DNA from: Planctomycetota bacterium
GTDB lineage: Bacteria > Planctomycetota > Phycisphaerae > Phycisphaerales > UBA1924
NCBI GenBank assembly: GCA_003696675.1
Contig: RFGH01000121.1
Location: 1-54,312, forward strand
Direction of reading: 5' to 3'
Length of the DNA stretch: 54,312 bases
Within the stretch, counting starts at the first letter, position 1. Each line of letters begins with the position of its first letter. The position numbers were made by a program, and so were the translations under genes. The notes beneath the pieces were generated by a model. The model did not search any database. It worked only from the letters and a program-made list of their open reading frames with translations, and had not been told where the DNA came from. Shown piece by piece: positions 8,232-17,718 of this stretch.

Positions 8232-10136
8232 ATGGGCAAAATCATTGGAATCGACTTGGGCACCACGAACTCGGTGGTGGCCGTGATGGAAGGGGACACC
8301 CCCAAAGTTCTCATCAACTCGTCGGGCAGTCGGACCACGCCGTCGGTGGTGGGGTTCACTGAGAAGGGCGAGCGGCTGGTGGGTCAGCAGGCCAAGCACC
8401 AGCAGGTGACCAATCCCCGCAACACTGTCTTTTCGATCAAGCGGTTCATGGGACGCCGCCACGAGGAGGTCGCTAGCGAAGAGAAGCTGGTGCCCTACGA
8501 GGTGACCGGCAGCGGGCAGGACTTCGTCAAAGTCAAGATCCGCGGCGAGGAGTACACCCCCCAGCAGATCAGCGCGATGATCCTCGCCGAGCTGAAGCGC
8601 ACGGCCGAGGACTACCTGGGCGAGCCGGTGACCGAGGCGGTCATCACGGTGCCCGCGTACTTCAACGATGCGCAGCGTCAGGCGACCAAGGACGCGGGCG
8701 AGATCGCGGGCCTGACGGTCAAGCGGATCATCAACGAGCCCACGGCCGCCGCGCTGGCGTACGGGCTGGAGAAGAAAGCCAACGAGAAGATCGCGGTCTT
8801 CGACCTCGGCGGCGGTACCTTCGACATTTCGATCCTCGATGTCGGCGACGGCGTGTTTGAGGTGCTGAGCACGAACGGCGACACCCACCTCGGCGGTGAC
8901 GACTGGGACCAGATGCTGATCAACTATCTCGTGACCCAGTTCAAGCAGAAGGAGGGTGTCGATCTTTCGGGCGATCCGATGGCGATGCAGCGTCTCAAGG
9001 AAGCCGCAGAGAAGGCCAAGATCGAGCTGTCGACCTCCCAGGAAACCACCATCAACCTGCCCTTTATCACCGCGACCAACGAGGGGCCCAAGCACCTTCA
9101 GGAGACGCTGAGCCGCGCGAAGTTCGAGTCGCTGTGCGAGTCGCTGTTCGAGCGGCTGAAGAAGCCCTGCCTTGACGCTCTGAAGGACGCCGGGCTGGAC
9201 CCCAGCAAGATCGACGAGGTCGTGCTGGTCGGTGGCTCTACCCGCATCCCCAAGGTGCAGCAGATCGCCAAGGACATCTTTGGCAAGGCGCCCAACAAGA
9301 GCGTCAACCCGGACGAGGTCGTGGCCGTCGGTGCCGCGATCCAGGGCGGCGTGCTCTCGGGTAGCGTGAAGGATGTGCTGCTGCTCGATGTCACCCCGCT
9401 GAGCCTGGGCGTGGAGACGATGGGCGGCGTGATGACCAAGCTCATCGAGAAGAACACCACCATCCCGACCAGCCGCAAGGAGACTTTCTCCACGGCCGCG
9501 GATAACCAGACCAGCGTGCAGATCCATGTGCTGCAGGGCGAGCGTGAGTTCGCCAAGGACAACCGCACGCTGGGCATGTTCGAGCTCTCGGGCATCGCTC
9601 CCGCACCGCGGGGCGTGCCGCAGATCGAGGTGGAGTTCGCCCTCGACGCCAACGGCATCCTCCAGGTCACCGCGACCGACAAGGGAACCGGCAAGAAGGC
9701 CGACATCCGGATCGAGAACTCGGGTGGGCTCAGCGCCGAAGAGATCGAGAAGATGAAGGCCGACGCGGAGGCACACGCCGCTGAGGACAAGAAGCGCCGC
9801 GAGGTCGTCGATCTCAAGAATCGGGCCGACGCCATGATCGCCTCGGTCCGCAAGAGTCTTGACGAGCACGGCGAGAAGGTCTCGGGTGAGGTCCGCTCGA
9901 AGATCGAGAGCGCAATCTCGAATCTCGAGGGCCGTCTGAAGGACGAGTCGGCGACCAAGGAGTCGATCGAGCCGGCCCTGAAGGAACTGGAAACCGCCTC
10001 CATGGAGCTGGGCAAGGTCATCTACGAGCAGACCGCCGCCCAGGCCGGTCAGGCCAGTGCGAGCGGCGCTTCGTCCGGCGGCGGCTCGGACGATGTGATC
10101 GACGCCGAGTACGAGGTCAAGGACGACAACAAGTAA
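8232..10136 (+). CDS. dnaK: Hsp70 chaperone DnaK
   Basis: ATP-dependent chaperone of nascent and stress-damaged proteins; 634 residues, standard length. The N-terminal ATPase domain (1 to about 385) begins with [11 protein letters not shown] and contains the phosphate loops ([19 protein letters not shown]). The substrate-binding beta domain follows (about 390-505), including [11 protein letters not shown]. After it come a charged helical lid and the acidic tail [15 protein letters not shown]. An in-frame start 50 codons earlier is rejected: the family sequence starts at 8232, and GGAGG lies 8 bases before it. grpE and dnaJ are not adjacent. Expression appears to depend on the sigma-54 promoter at 8157, and the gene ends at a strong intrinsic terminator at 10161. 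Confidence 0.98.
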   Translation: MGKIIGIDLGTTNSVVAVMEGDTPKVLINSSGSRTTPSVVGFTEKGERLVGQQAKHQQVTNPRNTVFSIKRFMGRRHEEVASEEKLVPYEVTGSGQDFVKVKIRGEEYTPQQISAMILAELKRTAEDYLGEPVTEAVITVPAYFNDAQRQATKDAGEIAGLTVKRIINEPTAAALAYGLEKKANEKIAVFDLGGGTFDISILDVGDGVFEVLSTNGDTHLGGDDWDQMLINYLVTQFKQKEGVDLSGDPMAMQRLKEAAEKAKIELSTSQETTINLPFITATNEGPKHLQETLSRAKFESLCESLFERLKKPCLDALKDAGLDPSKIDEVVLVGGSTRIPKVQQIAKDIFGKAPNKSVNPDEVVAVGAAIQGGVLSGSVKDVLLLDVTPLSLGVETMGGVMTKLIEKNTTIPTSRKETFSTAADNQTSVQIHVLQGEREFAKDNRTLGMFELSGIAPAPRGVPQIEVEFALDANGILQVTATDKGTGKKADIRIENSGGLSAEEIEKMKADAEAHAAEDKKRREVVDLKNRADAMIASVRKSLDEHGEKVSGEVRSKIESAISNLEGRLKDESATKESIEPALKELETASMELGKVIYEQTAAQAGQASASGASSGGGSDDVIDAEYEVKDDNK

Positions 10137-10160
10137 GCCTTGACGAATCGAGGTATCTTG

Positions 10161-10192
10161 AACGCCCGGGGTTTCGGCCCCGGGCGTTTTCT
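10161..10192 (+). terminator. Intrinsic terminator after dnaK
   Basis: An 11-base perfect stem (AACGCCCGGGG / CCCCGGGCGTT) with a six-base loop, followed by a TTTTCTT tract. It separates dnaK from the DUF429 gene 12 bases on. Confidence 0.85.
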
Positions 10193-10203
10193 TGGGGATC
10201 GGC

Positions 10204-10932
10204 ATGGGGTCAACAGTCATCGGCATCGACGGCTGTAGAGCGGGCTGGGTGGTCTGCACGCTCGACCGCGACGGCGTGGCCACGCTGCGCATCGAGCCGG
10301 ACTTGGCTCGTGCGGTCGGGTCCGCGCCGTACGCGGATCTGGCTCTGGTGGACATGCCCATCGGGCTCGTGGAACGGGGCGTTCGTGCGGCCGACCTCGC
10401 GGCGAAGCGTTTGCTCCGGCGGTGGAACGCCCGGGTCTTTCTCACCCCTGCCCGAGGTGTCTTCGATTGTGATTCGTACCCAGACGCCAACGCCCGCTCG
10501 CGTGAGCTGACCGGCAAGGGGCTCTCCAAGCAGATGTGGCACATCATGCCCAAGATCCGCGCGGTCGATGCCGAACTCGCCCGGCATCCGTGGCTGGCCG
10601 GGGTGATCCGCGAGTGCCACCCTGAGATCTGCTTCTGGGGGCTGTCGGGCTCGGTGATCGCCGAGAACAAAAGGACTGAGGCTGGAGCGGCGAGGCGGCT
10701 CGCGGTGCTCGCTCAGATTGTGCCGGACGCGGAAGCCGTGGTCGCCCGGGCGATGAAGCAAAGCTTGCGGAAAGAGGTCGCCCGCGACGATCTCATCGAC
10801 GCGATGGTCTGCGCCGTGACGGCCGCGGGTGTGTGGGACGGCTCGCTCCGCACCCTGCCCGAGCAGCCCGAGCGCGACGGGCGGGGGCTGGCGATGGAGA
10901 TGGTCTATCGCGACAAGGCCGCGATCAGGTGA
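10204..10932 (+). CDS. DUF429 family protein, predicted RNase H-like fold
   Basis: A 242-residue protein of the DUF429 family. Established features of the family seen here are an N-terminal GIDGCRAGWVV strand (residues 6-16), an acidic pair in LVDMPIGL, a central RVFLTPARGVFD segment, and a late KEVARDDLIDAMVCAVTA helix with acidic residues expected to bind metal. The family is predicted to have an RNase H-like nuclease fold, but no activity is established. The ATG at 10204 is preferred over a TTG at 10192, which lies inside the terminator tail. It converges on rdgB and the coding ends overlap by 8 bases. Confidence 0.85.
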   Translation: MGSTVIGIDGCRAGWVVCTLDRDGVATLRIEPDLARAVGSAPYADLALVDMPIGLVERGVRAADLAAKRLLRRWNARVFLTPARGVFDCDSYPDANARSRELTGKGLSKQMWHIMPKIRAVDAELARHPWLAGVIRECHPEICFWGLSGSVIAENKRTEAGAARRLAVLAQIVPDAEAVVARAMKQSLRKEVARDDLIDAMVCAVTAAGVWDGSLRTLPEQPERDGRGLAMEMVYRDKAAIR

Positions 10933-11569
10933 GCGTGCGGAGGAACTCGATCATCGCCCGCACCGCCGCCCCGCGGTGAGAGCGGGCGTTCTTCTCGTCC
11001 TTGGCCAGCTCGGCGCTGGTGCGGGCGAAGTCCGGCGGAACGAGGAACAGGGGGTCGTACCCGAAGCCGCCGGGGCCGCGTGGGACCTCGCCCGGCAGCC
11101 CGATGCGGCCCTCGAACGCGCCGGAGGTCGTATGGAGCACACGGTCTGGTGCGGCCAAGACCATGGTGCACACGAATCGAGCCGATCGTCGTTCGGGGGG
11201 CACGCCCTCGAGATCGGCCAAGAGTTTCGTGTTGTTCCGCTGGTCGCGCTGTTCGCGGCTGAGCAGGCTGGCCTCGCCGTCGGTCCGCCCGTCGAAGGCG
11301 TAGTGGCTGGAAATCACGCCGGGTCGCCCACCCAGCGCGTCGACCACCAGCCCCGAGTCGTCGGCCAGGCACAGCCGCCCGGTGTGGGCGGCGTAGGCAC
11401 GGGCTTTGATGGTGGCGTTGGCCTCGAAGGTGGTGCCGATCTCCTCAGGTTCGGGCGGGAGTTCGCCGAGGTCGCCCAGCCCGAGCACGGTCCAGCCGAG
11501 GGGGGCGAGGAGGTCGCGGAGTTCGCCCAGTTTGCCGGGGTTCTGGGTGGCGAGGACGAGTTCGGGCAT
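10925..11569 (-). CDS. rdgB: Non-canonical purine NTP pyrophosphatase
   Basis: House-cleaning enzyme of the RdgB/HAM1 family that hydrolyses dITP and XTP to monophosphates. The 214-residue length is normal. Signature segments are LATQNPGKLGELRDLL at the N-terminus, TFEANATIKARAYA, the active-site LADDSGLVVDALGG, GVISSHYA, and GGFGYDPLFLVP with AELAKDEKNARSHRGAA near the end. The ATG at 11569 fits the family N-terminus (MPELVLATQNPGK); a start eight codons upstream is less likely. The 78-base gap to the divergent pfkB-like gene should hold both promoters, but I see no clear box. Confidence 0.95.
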   Translation of the reverse strand: MPELVLATQNPGKLGELRDLLAPLGWTVLGLGDLGELPPEPEEIGTTFEANATIKARAYAAHTGRLCLADDSGLVVDALGGRPGVISSHYAFDGRTDGEASLLSREQRDQRNNTKLLADLEGVPPERRSARFVCTMVLAAPDRVLHTTSGAFEGRIGLPGEVPRGPGGFGYDPLFLVPPDFARTSAELAKDEKNARSHRGAAVRAMIEFLRTLT

Positions 11570-11647
11570 GGCGGGCTCGCGTTCTGGGGACAAGTGGTTT
11601 CCCTCAATGGGTGGTCCGGGCAGGTCGGGGGGGGATCATTGACAACC

Positions 11648-12835
11648 ATGACGACCCAGACCCGCCCGAGGAACGAGATCGCCCTGTCCGCCGCGGACGC
11701 CCTGGCCGCACTGACGCCGGAGCGGCTCAAGGCCATGAAGGCGGTGGTGGGATTTGACGGCTTTGTCGATTCGATCATCCATGTGGTTGACAAGCGTCAC
11801 TCGATGGCGCGGGATGACTTCGACCGCATCCGCACGATCCCCGAGTTCGCGGCCCGTTGCGGTGCGGCGGCCAATCGCAGCGCGAACCTCGAGATGGTCG
11901 TGCAGGATGTGCGTTTTGGCGGCAATGGTCCGCTGTTCTCCAGCGCGATGGGTCGGCTGGGCTCGCCGGTGACCTACATCGGCGCGGTGGGTCTCGAGGA
12001 CGATCCGTCGCAGTTGGACCCGATCTTCCAGCCGTTCGCCGAGCGGTGCGCGCGGGTGATCCCGTTGTGCGGACCCGCTCGCACGGACGCGCTCGAGTTC
12101 GATGATGGCAAGCTGATGTTTGGCAAGCCCGACGCGGTACAACGGGTGACTTGGGACAAAATCAAGGAAGTCGTGGGGCTGGACGCCTTGAGAGGGATGA
12201 TGGACGAGGCGGAGCTGATCAGCGTTGTCAACTGGACTTTGTTGGGTGGTGTTGAGGGTATTTGGGTCGGTTTGCGGGACGAGGTCCTGCCGAAGCTCGG
12301 CAAGGACAGGTCCCGGCGCCTGTTCATCGACTTGTCCGATCCGGCGAAGCGGACGGATGAGGATGTGCGTCGGGCGATGGAGCTGCTGGCGACGCTGCAG
12401 CCGTTCATCCCGGTGACGCTTGGTCTGAATCTGGCAGAGTCGGGTCGGATCGCGAAGGTGATGGGCGTCGAGGCCTACGACGACGAGCACAATCGCAGCC
12501 TGGCGGAGATGGTGCCCGAAGCCGCCGAGCGGCTGCGTGATCGGCTCGGGCTGGACTGCGTGGTCATCCATCAGCACACCGGCGCGGGCGCGTCGGACGC
12601 GGCGGGCGAGCGCGGGTGGTTCACCGGCCCCTACACGCGCAAGCCCCGGATCTCGACCGGAGCAGGCGATCACTTCGGGGGTGGGTTTAGCTTTGCGCGG
12701 ACCGCAGGGTTGGGGTTGCTCGAGTCCCTCGCGGCGGCATGCGGCGTCGCGGGCGCGTATGTGCGGGACGCTCAGAGTCCCACGCTGGAGCGGCTTATCG
12801 GGTTTTTGCGGGATTTGCCGGTGCCCGAACACTGA
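11648..12835 (+). CDS. PfkB-family carbohydrate kinase
   Basis: A 395-residue ribokinase-like sugar kinase. VVGFDGFVDSI stands at the N-terminus, FGGNGPLFSSAMGRLG forms the substrate-side Gly-rich loop, and TGAGDHFGGGFSFA near residue 340 is the PfkB signature with the catalytic Asp and anion hole. The protein is longer than typical ribokinases and has an unusual opening, so I cannot name the sugar. The ATG at 11648 follows a G-run. The same frame is open far upstream, but that part is antisense to rdgB and non-coding in character. Confidence 0.85.
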   Translation: MTTQTRPRNEIALSAADALAALTPERLKAMKAVVGFDGFVDSIIHVVDKRHSMARDDFDRIRTIPEFAARCGAAANRSANLEMVVQDVRFGGNGPLFSSAMGRLGSPVTYIGAVGLEDDPSQLDPIFQPFAERCARVIPLCGPARTDALEFDDGKLMFGKPDAVQRVTWDKIKEVVGLDALRGMMDEAELISVVNWTLLGGVEGIWVGLRDEVLPKLGKDRSRRLFIDLSDPAKRTDEDVRRAMELLATLQPFIPVTLGLNLAESGRIAKVMGVEAYDDEHNRSLAEMVPEAAERLRDRLGLDCVVIHQHTGAGASDAAGERGWFTGPYTRKPRISTGAGDHFGGGFSFARTAGLGLLESLAAACGVAGAYVRDAQSPTLERLIGFLRDLPVPEH

Positions 12836-12877
12836 TCGATCTGCCGGATCTTGAGGTTCGCCGCACGCATATTCGCC

Positions 12878-12883
12878 TATGCT
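12878..12883 (+). promoter_or_regulatory. -10 box (TATGCT) of the TPR-sulfotransferase gene
   Basis: TATGCT, then eight bases, then the ATG at 12892. Initiation would fall within one or two bases of the start codon, giving a leaderless mRNA. There is no Shine-Dalgarno before the ATG. Confidence 0.4.
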
Positions 12884-12891
12884 GATCTGTT

Positions 12892-14409
12892 ATGGCTTCC
12901 GCGACTCCGAGCGGTTTGTTGCAGGAGATGGAGCGCGCGATCGCTTCGGGCGATCTTCGTAGAGCGCTCAAGATGTCCAAGTCGTTCCTGTCAAAGTTCC
13001 GATCCCACCCCAAGGCGATGCGGGTCAGGGAACGGGCGGTGCAGATATGCATCAAGCTCGGCGACTATGCGGAGGGCGTGCGGATCGGTGAAGCGGCGGG
13101 TGCCGCGGCGGATCAGGACGCCGAGCTGCTTTACGCGGTGGCCCAGGCGTATGTGTATGGCGGGCAGGGAGTGCAGGCGGAGGAAGCGGTTCGGCGTGTG
13201 TTGCGGGCGGACCCGGATCATCCGGCGGCGATCGCCCGCATGGCGGTGCTGCTGCAGAGCCAGCGACGGACGGACGAGGCGGTGGCGTTGCTCGACGAGG
13301 CGGTCGCCCGGGGCGTCGACGCGTGGGACCTGGATCATGCGTTCGCGCAGCTCGGGCCGCGTGTGGGCAGAACCGCGGAAGCGATCGATCGCGTGCGATC
13401 TCGGCTCGGTTTGGGCGATGCCATCCCGAAGAGTGGGCGGGCGGAGCTGTTGTGCGGTCTGGCTGAGCTGCTTGAGAAGGACGGAGACTACGGTGGGGCG
13501 TGGAACGCGGCGTGCGAAGCGGCCGCCCTGATGAAGACCGCGTGGAATGCAGAGTGGCACGAGCGCGTGATCCGTGACACCATCGAGGCCTATTCGCCTG
13601 AGGCGTTGCGTCGGATGGGCGAGATGGTCTCGAAGCTCGAGCCGTGCGACGATCTCCTGTTTGTGATGGGCATGCCCCGGTCCGGCACCACGCTGGTCGA
13701 GCAGATCCTCGCGGCTCATCCGGAAATCGAGAGCGTTGGAGAGACCACCGTCCTCAACGACACCGCCGAGGCGCTGGGTCTTGCTGCGCAGGTCGATCTC
13801 GGCGTGCTGGAGCGGGCCGGCCCTGCGAAGCTCGCCAAGAGCGCTCGCCAGATGCGCGAGCGGCTGAGCGGCCTGAGCCCGAAGGATGACGGCACGGTGT
13901 TGGACAAGCAGCCGTTCAACGATCGCTACATCGGTCTGCTGGCGGCGATGGCTCCGGGAGCACGGGTGGTTCAGACTCGGCGGGATCCGCGGGATATCGC
14001 GATCTCGTGCTTGTTCCGGAACTTCGTCGGCGGGATGGAATGGTCCAACAGCATGGCCTGGATCAGCCGCCTCATGGAGGCCAGGCTGGAGTTGCACCGC
14101 CACTGGCTCGCGGTGATCTCCGAGCACGCGCCATGGATCCGTTTCACGGAGGCGCGGTATGAATCGCTGGTTGCAGATCCCGAGAAGGAAGCACGCGCGC
14201 TCGTCGGTGCGGTCGGTTTCGAGTGGGACGATGCGTGCCTGAACTTCGACCGGCGCAAGCGGATGATCCCCACGCTGCAGCCAGGACAGACGGGGCGCGG
14301 GGTCTACAGCGGTTCGGTCGGCCGCTGGAAGCGGTTCGAGCCGTACGCGGGCAACGCGTTCGAGGCGCTGCACAGACTGGCGGAGCAGATGGGTTACACC
14401 GATTCCTGA
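12892..14409 (+). CDS. TPR-repeat sulfotransferase
   Basis: A 505-residue protein. Residues about 8-215 are tetratricopeptide repeats: paired helices such as AELLYAVAQAYVYGG and AAIARMAVLLQSQRRTDEAVALLDEA. The rest is a sulfotransferase domain with the 5'-phosphosulfate loop GMPRSGTTLVEQIL at about residue 260, KQPFNDRYIGLL, and the 3'-phosphate motif TRRDPRDIAISCLFRNF. This TPR-sulfotransferase arrangement is common in bacteria, though the acceptors are mostly unknown. The TPR part probably recruits a protein partner. A TATGCT box just before the ATG suggests a leaderless transcript. It converges with icd. Confidence 0.88.
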   Translation: MASATPSGLLQEMERAIASGDLRRALKMSKSFLSKFRSHPKAMRVRERAVQICIKLGDYAEGVRIGEAAGAAADQDAELLYAVAQAYVYGGQGVQAEEAVRRVLRADPDHPAAIARMAVLLQSQRRTDEAVALLDEAVARGVDAWDLDHAFAQLGPRVGRTAEAIDRVRSRLGLGDAIPKSGRAELLCGLAELLEKDGDYGGAWNAACEAAALMKTAWNAEWHERVIRDTIEAYSPEALRRMGEMVSKLEPCDDLLFVMGMPRSGTTLVEQILAAHPEIESVGETTVLNDTAEALGLAAQVDLGVLERAGPAKLAKSARQMRERLSGLSPKDDGTVLDKQPFNDRYIGLLAAMAPGARVVQTRRDPRDIAISCLFRNFVGGMEWSNSMAWISRLMEARLELHRHWLAVISEHAPWIRFTEARYESLVADPEKEARALVGAVGFEWDDACLNFDRRKRMIPTLQPGQTGRGVYSGSVGRWKRFEPYAGNAFEALHRLAEQMGYTDS

Positions 14410-14424
14410 GCCCGCTGCCTTGGC

Positions 14425-15957
14425 TTACTGGCCCTGGGCGAGGGAGAAGCCGGGCTTGCCGTCGTACATCCGCAGCGGCTGGAAGTCGGTGATCGTGAAG
14501 ACCTCGCAGACCTTGTCGAGCAGGTGGATGGCCGGGGCCTGACCGATCTTGCCGAGCATGTTCGGGTCCTTAAGCTCGAATCGGACGCGGTAATAGTCCA
14601 CGATCTCGGTGTAGACCGAACCCGACGGCCAGACTTGCGTGCCGCGGTTGGAGATCAGGGTGAGCTTGAACGGCCCGTACTCGCAGATGGCCTGGAGTTT
14701 TTGGGCGAGTTCGAAGGGGGGCATGGTGGTGTCGACATAGATGTCGGCGCCGCAGACATGGCTGGGGATGTTCTGGAAGGTGCGGCGGAGACGGTAGGAG
14801 GTCGGGCGTTCGGGCTTGTTGAACGAGACCTTGTCCTGCGTGCCGACAACGCGCGGCGTGCAGGTGGTGGGCATTTTTCCGAGGTGGTCGGCGACCGCGT
14901 CGGCGAACTCCATGGTCTTCACCGGCGGCTTATCGCCCTTGACATCGCCGGTGTGGATGCCGTCCTCGAGCGTGGCGAGCAGGGCGTTGTTGATGATGGC
15001 GGCCTGCTTGGCGAGGCCGATGTGGCGGAGCATGATCAGGCCCGAGAGCAGTAGCGATGTGGGGTTGGCGATGCCCTTGCCGGCGATGTCGGGCGCGGTG
15101 CCGTGGACCGCTTCGAAGATGGCGACATTCTCGCCGATGTTGGCGCTGGGCGCAAAGCCCAAGCCGCCGACCAGCCCGGCGGCGAGGTCGGAGACGATGT
15201 CGCCCTGAAGGTTGGGCAGCACGATCATCTGGTAGCGGTCGGGGCGGAGCACGAGATTCATGCACAGCGCGTCGATGATGACATCGTTGGTCTCGATGTC
15301 CTCATAGTCCTTGGCGATGTGACGGAAGCGTTCGAGGAAGAGGCCGTCGGTCATCTTCATGATGTTGGCTTTGTGCGAGCAGGTGACCGTCGAGATGCCC
15401 AGTTTGTGGGCGGTCTCGAACGCGAAACGGTGCACCTGGTCGCAGCCCGGGGCGGAGATGAGCCGCTTGCACTCGATGACATCGTTGGTCAGGCGGTGCT
15501 CGATGCCGCCATAGGTGTCTTCGATGTTCTCCCGGACGACATAGAAATCGACGGGAACACCGGCCTTGGAGAAGACGGTCTCGACGCCGGGCAGGGATTG
15601 GAAGTGGCGGAGGTTGGCGAAGGCGGAGAACTTCTTGCGGAGTGTCACATTGATCGACTTGCCGCCGCCGCCGATGGGCGTTCCCATTGGGCCTTTGAAG
15701 AGAAGGCCGGTGCGTTCGATGGTGTCGATGGCCTGATCGGAGATGCCCGACGAGTTGCCTCTGGCGAACTCTTTTTCGCCCATTTCCGCGTGGACGAAAT
15801 CGACATGGTCCATGACGCCCGCGGCTTTGAAGATGTGAAGGACGGCCTCCATGATCTCGGGGCCGATCCCGTCGCCGGGGGTCAGGGCGATGGCGAGCTT
15901 GTTGCTGTTGCTGGGCATGGCGGAGGTCTTTCCAGTCGTCTGGGTGAGCGTCGTCAT
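14425..15957 (-). CDS. icd: Isocitrate dehydrogenase (NADP-type, long form)
   Basis: TCA-cycle enzyme that oxidatively decarboxylates isocitrate to 2-oxoglutarate. The 510-residue length and C-terminal extra domain (after about residue 345, [14 protein letters not shown] onward) match the long Thermus-like class. Core motifs are [12 protein letters not shown] at the start, [43 protein letters not shown] with the metal-binding aspartates, and [18 protein letters not shown]. The start at 15957 is uncertain; an ATG 13 codons in (15918) has a GGAAAG upstream and would also fit. It is the last of a minus-strand run with tsaC and rpiA. The coenzyme preference is inferred from the class. Confidence 0.93.
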   Translation of the reverse strand: MTTLTQTTGKTSAMPSNSNKLAIALTPGDGIGPEIMEAVLHIFKAAGVMDHVDFVHAEMGEKEFARGNSSGISDQAIDTIERTGLLFKGPMGTPIGGGGKSINVTLRKKFSAFANLRHFQSLPGVETVFSKAGVPVDFYVVRENIEDTYGGIEHRLTNDVIECKRLISAPGCDQVHRFAFETAHKLGISTVTCSHKANIMKMTDGLFLERFRHIAKDYEDIETNDVIIDALCMNLVLRPDRYQMIVLPNLQGDIVSDLAAGLVGGLGFAPSANIGENVAIFEAVHGTAPDIAGKGIANPTSLLLSGLIMLRHIGLAKQAAIINNALLATLEDGIHTGDVKGDKPPVKTMEFADAVADHLGKMPTTCTPRVVGTQDKVSFNKPERPTSYRLRRTFQNIPSHVCGADIYVDTTMPPFELAQKLQAICEYGPFKLTLISNRGTQVWPSGSVYTEIVDYYRVRFELKDPNMLGKIGQAPAIHLLDKVCEVFTITDFQPLRMYDGKPGFSLAQGQ

Positions 15958-15996
15958 GGCGTTCTTGATCGGCGTTTTCGATCGGCCGGGAAAGGA

Positions 15997-16998
15997 TCAT
16001 TGCCCGGATTGGGCGGTCGGGGCGGCGGCGGCGCGGGCGAGGCGTTCGAGGATCGCGTCGCGGACGGCTTGCCCGTCCGTATCTACCGGTTGCGGCGGGA
16101 TTTCCACGAGGATGCGTGCCGAGCCGGTGCGATCGGCGGTGTGCAGGAGGGCGTAGAGCGCGGCTGCGTATCCCTCAGGATTGGGGGGTATCCGGAAGAC
16201 CGGTCCCCCGGCGGGGTGGTGGTCGGTCGACCAGACGACCAACGCATCCGTTGGCAACGCCCCCTCCGGACTCTCGACGATTCGGACCGGCGTGGAGGGT
16301 TGGTAGTGCGGTCCGAGCAGCCCGGGGGCGGCCGGGATCGAGCCCGGATCCCCGTGCGGCTGGAGCCGATCGACCGGGCCGCCGAGCACCCGGGCGATGG
16401 CCGATGCCCCGATGATCCCCGGACGCAGAATGCGAGGGGGTGTCGCGGTCAGATCGATCACGGTCGATTCGATCCCGGCGCGGCACGCGCCCCCGTCAAT
16501 AACAGGAAGGTCATCGTGAGGAAAGCCTGCAATGACATGCTCGGCGGTGGTGGGGCTGAGCATGCCGGACGGATTGGCGCTCGGGCCGACGATCGGCCCG
16601 CCGAAGGCCTCGATCAGGGCGAGCGCGACCGGGTGGTCCGGGCATCGGACGGCCACGGTGCGGCCCGATGCGGTGACCGATGGTGGGATCGCGTCGGACT
16701 TGGGCAGGACCAGGGTCAGCGGTCCGGGCCAGAACGCGTCGGCCAGTTTCTGCGCGATCGTCGGCCACGATGCGGTAACCGTCCGCGCCATCTCCGCGCC
16801 GGACACATGCACGATCAGCGGATTGTTGGAAGGGCGTCCCTTGAGCCGGAAGACGGCTGCGACGGCGTCGGGCGAGCGGGCATCGGCGCCGAGCCCGTAC
16901 ACGGTTTCGGTCGGGAACGCGACGAGGTGCCCGGTGCGGAGTGAGCGGACCCCTTCGGCGATGGCTTCGGGACCGGTCAGGAGGCGTGGTTCGGGCAT
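15997..16998 (-). CDS. tsaC: L-threonylcarbamoyladenylate synthase, Sua5 type
   Basis: Makes threonylcarbamoyl-AMP from threonine, bicarbonate and ATP, the donor for the t6A37 modification of ANN-reading tRNAs. At 333 residues it is the long Sua5 form. A YrdC domain fills about 8-200 (VAFPTETVYGLGADA, FRLKGRPSNNPLIVH, FWPGPLTLVLP, GPSANPSG, ESTVIDL). A linker then leads to a C-terminal Sua5 domain (LGPHYQPSTPVR, the lid-forming linker signature). It lies 12 bases after rpiA on the minus strand and probably shares its mRNA. Confidence 0.93.
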   Translation of the reverse strand: MPEPRLLTGPEAIAEGVRSLRTGHLVAFPTETVYGLGADARSPDAVAAVFRLKGRPSNNPLIVHVSGAEMARTVTASWPTIAQKLADAFWPGPLTLVLPKSDAIPPSVTASGRTVAVRCPDHPVALALIEAFGGPIVGPSANPSGMLSPTTAEHVIAGFPHDDLPVIDGGACRAGIESTVIDLTATPPRILRPGIIGASAIARVLGGPVDRLQPHGDPGSIPAAPGLLGPHYQPSTPVRIVESPEGALPTDALVVWSTDHHPAGGPVFRIPPNPEGYAAALYALLHTADRTGSARILVEIPPQPVDTDGQAVRDAILERLARAAAAPTAQSGQ

Positions 16999-17010
16999 GG
17001 GTGCCGCCGG

Positions 17011-17718
17011 TCAGCGGGAGAGGTGCTCGATGGTGCCGTCCTCGCGTTCGATCAGGATCTCATCGGCCTCGTCGAGGAAGAGTCCGTGGTCCACAACGCC
17101 AGGGATGGAGTTGAGTTCGTCGCAGAGGTCGAGCAGATCCTCATCGCCGGATAGCGTGGCGTCGAGTACGAGGTTGCCGTTGTCGGTCAGGAACATCTTT
17201 CCGTCCATGTCGCGTCTGAGCACGCCGTTGAGCCCGATGTGGCGGAGCGAGCGGCGGGTGGACGCCAGCCCGTACGCCATGACCGCGATCGGCATGGGCG
17301 CTTTGGAGCCGACCTGCGTGGGCGAGACTTTGTCGGAAGTCACCATGAAGCAGGTCCGCTTGCTGGCCCAGCAGAGGATGCGTTCGCGGGTCATCGCACC
17401 ACGCGATCCCTTCATGACACGCATGGCGTAGTCGACCTCGTCGGCGCCGTCGATCAGATAATCGATCTGCTCGATGACGCCGAAATCGACGACGGTCAGT
17501 CCAAGCTCGGCGGCCTCCTTGTGCGCGCGTTCGGACGCGGCGACGCACTGGATCTGCAGATTTTCGCGTTTGACGCGTTCTGCGAGTGCGCGGAGCCCGC
17601 GGGCCGCGGTGCGTCCGGCCCCGAGTCCGACGAGCATGCCCGAGGTAATCGGGGCGATGGCTTTGGACGCGAGGGCGTCGGCGTCCGCGCTGGACTGTGT
17701 GGCGGGCTGGTTACTCAA
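17011..17718 (-). CDS. rpiA: Ribose-5-phosphate isomerase A
   Basis: Interconverts ribose-5-phosphate and ribulose-5-phosphate in the pentose phosphate pathway. The 235-residue protein has GMLVGLGAGRTAARG, the active-site DGADEVD, MKGSRGAMTRERI with the conserved Lys and Glu (but KGSRG in place of the usual KGGG), and a TDNGNLVLD segment. I place the start at a TTG (17718) overlapping the last eight bases of the upstream dehydrogenase gene. No ATG or GTG fits the conserved N-terminus, and the open frame further upstream is only a shadow of the dehydrogenase. Family assignment is firm; the start is inferred. Confidence 0.88.
   Translation of the reverse strand: MSNQPATQSSADADALASKAIAPITSGMLVGLGAGRTAARGLRALAERVKRENLQIQCVAASERAHKEAAELGLTVVDFGVIEQIDYLIDGADEVDYAMRVMKGSRGAMTRERILCWASKRTCFMVTSDKVSPTQVGSKAPMPIAVMAYGLASTRRSLRHIGLNGVLRRDMDGKMFLTDNGNLVLDATLSGDEDLLDLCDELNSIPGVVDHGLFLDEADEILIEREDGTIEHLSR

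Noticed and set aside
7305-10670. A 1,121-residue minus-strand open frame opposite dnaK and the sulfotransferase gene
   Set aside because: It is antisense to two well-supported genes. Its low-complexity Arg/Ala/Pro composition is the shadow expected in GC-rich DNA.
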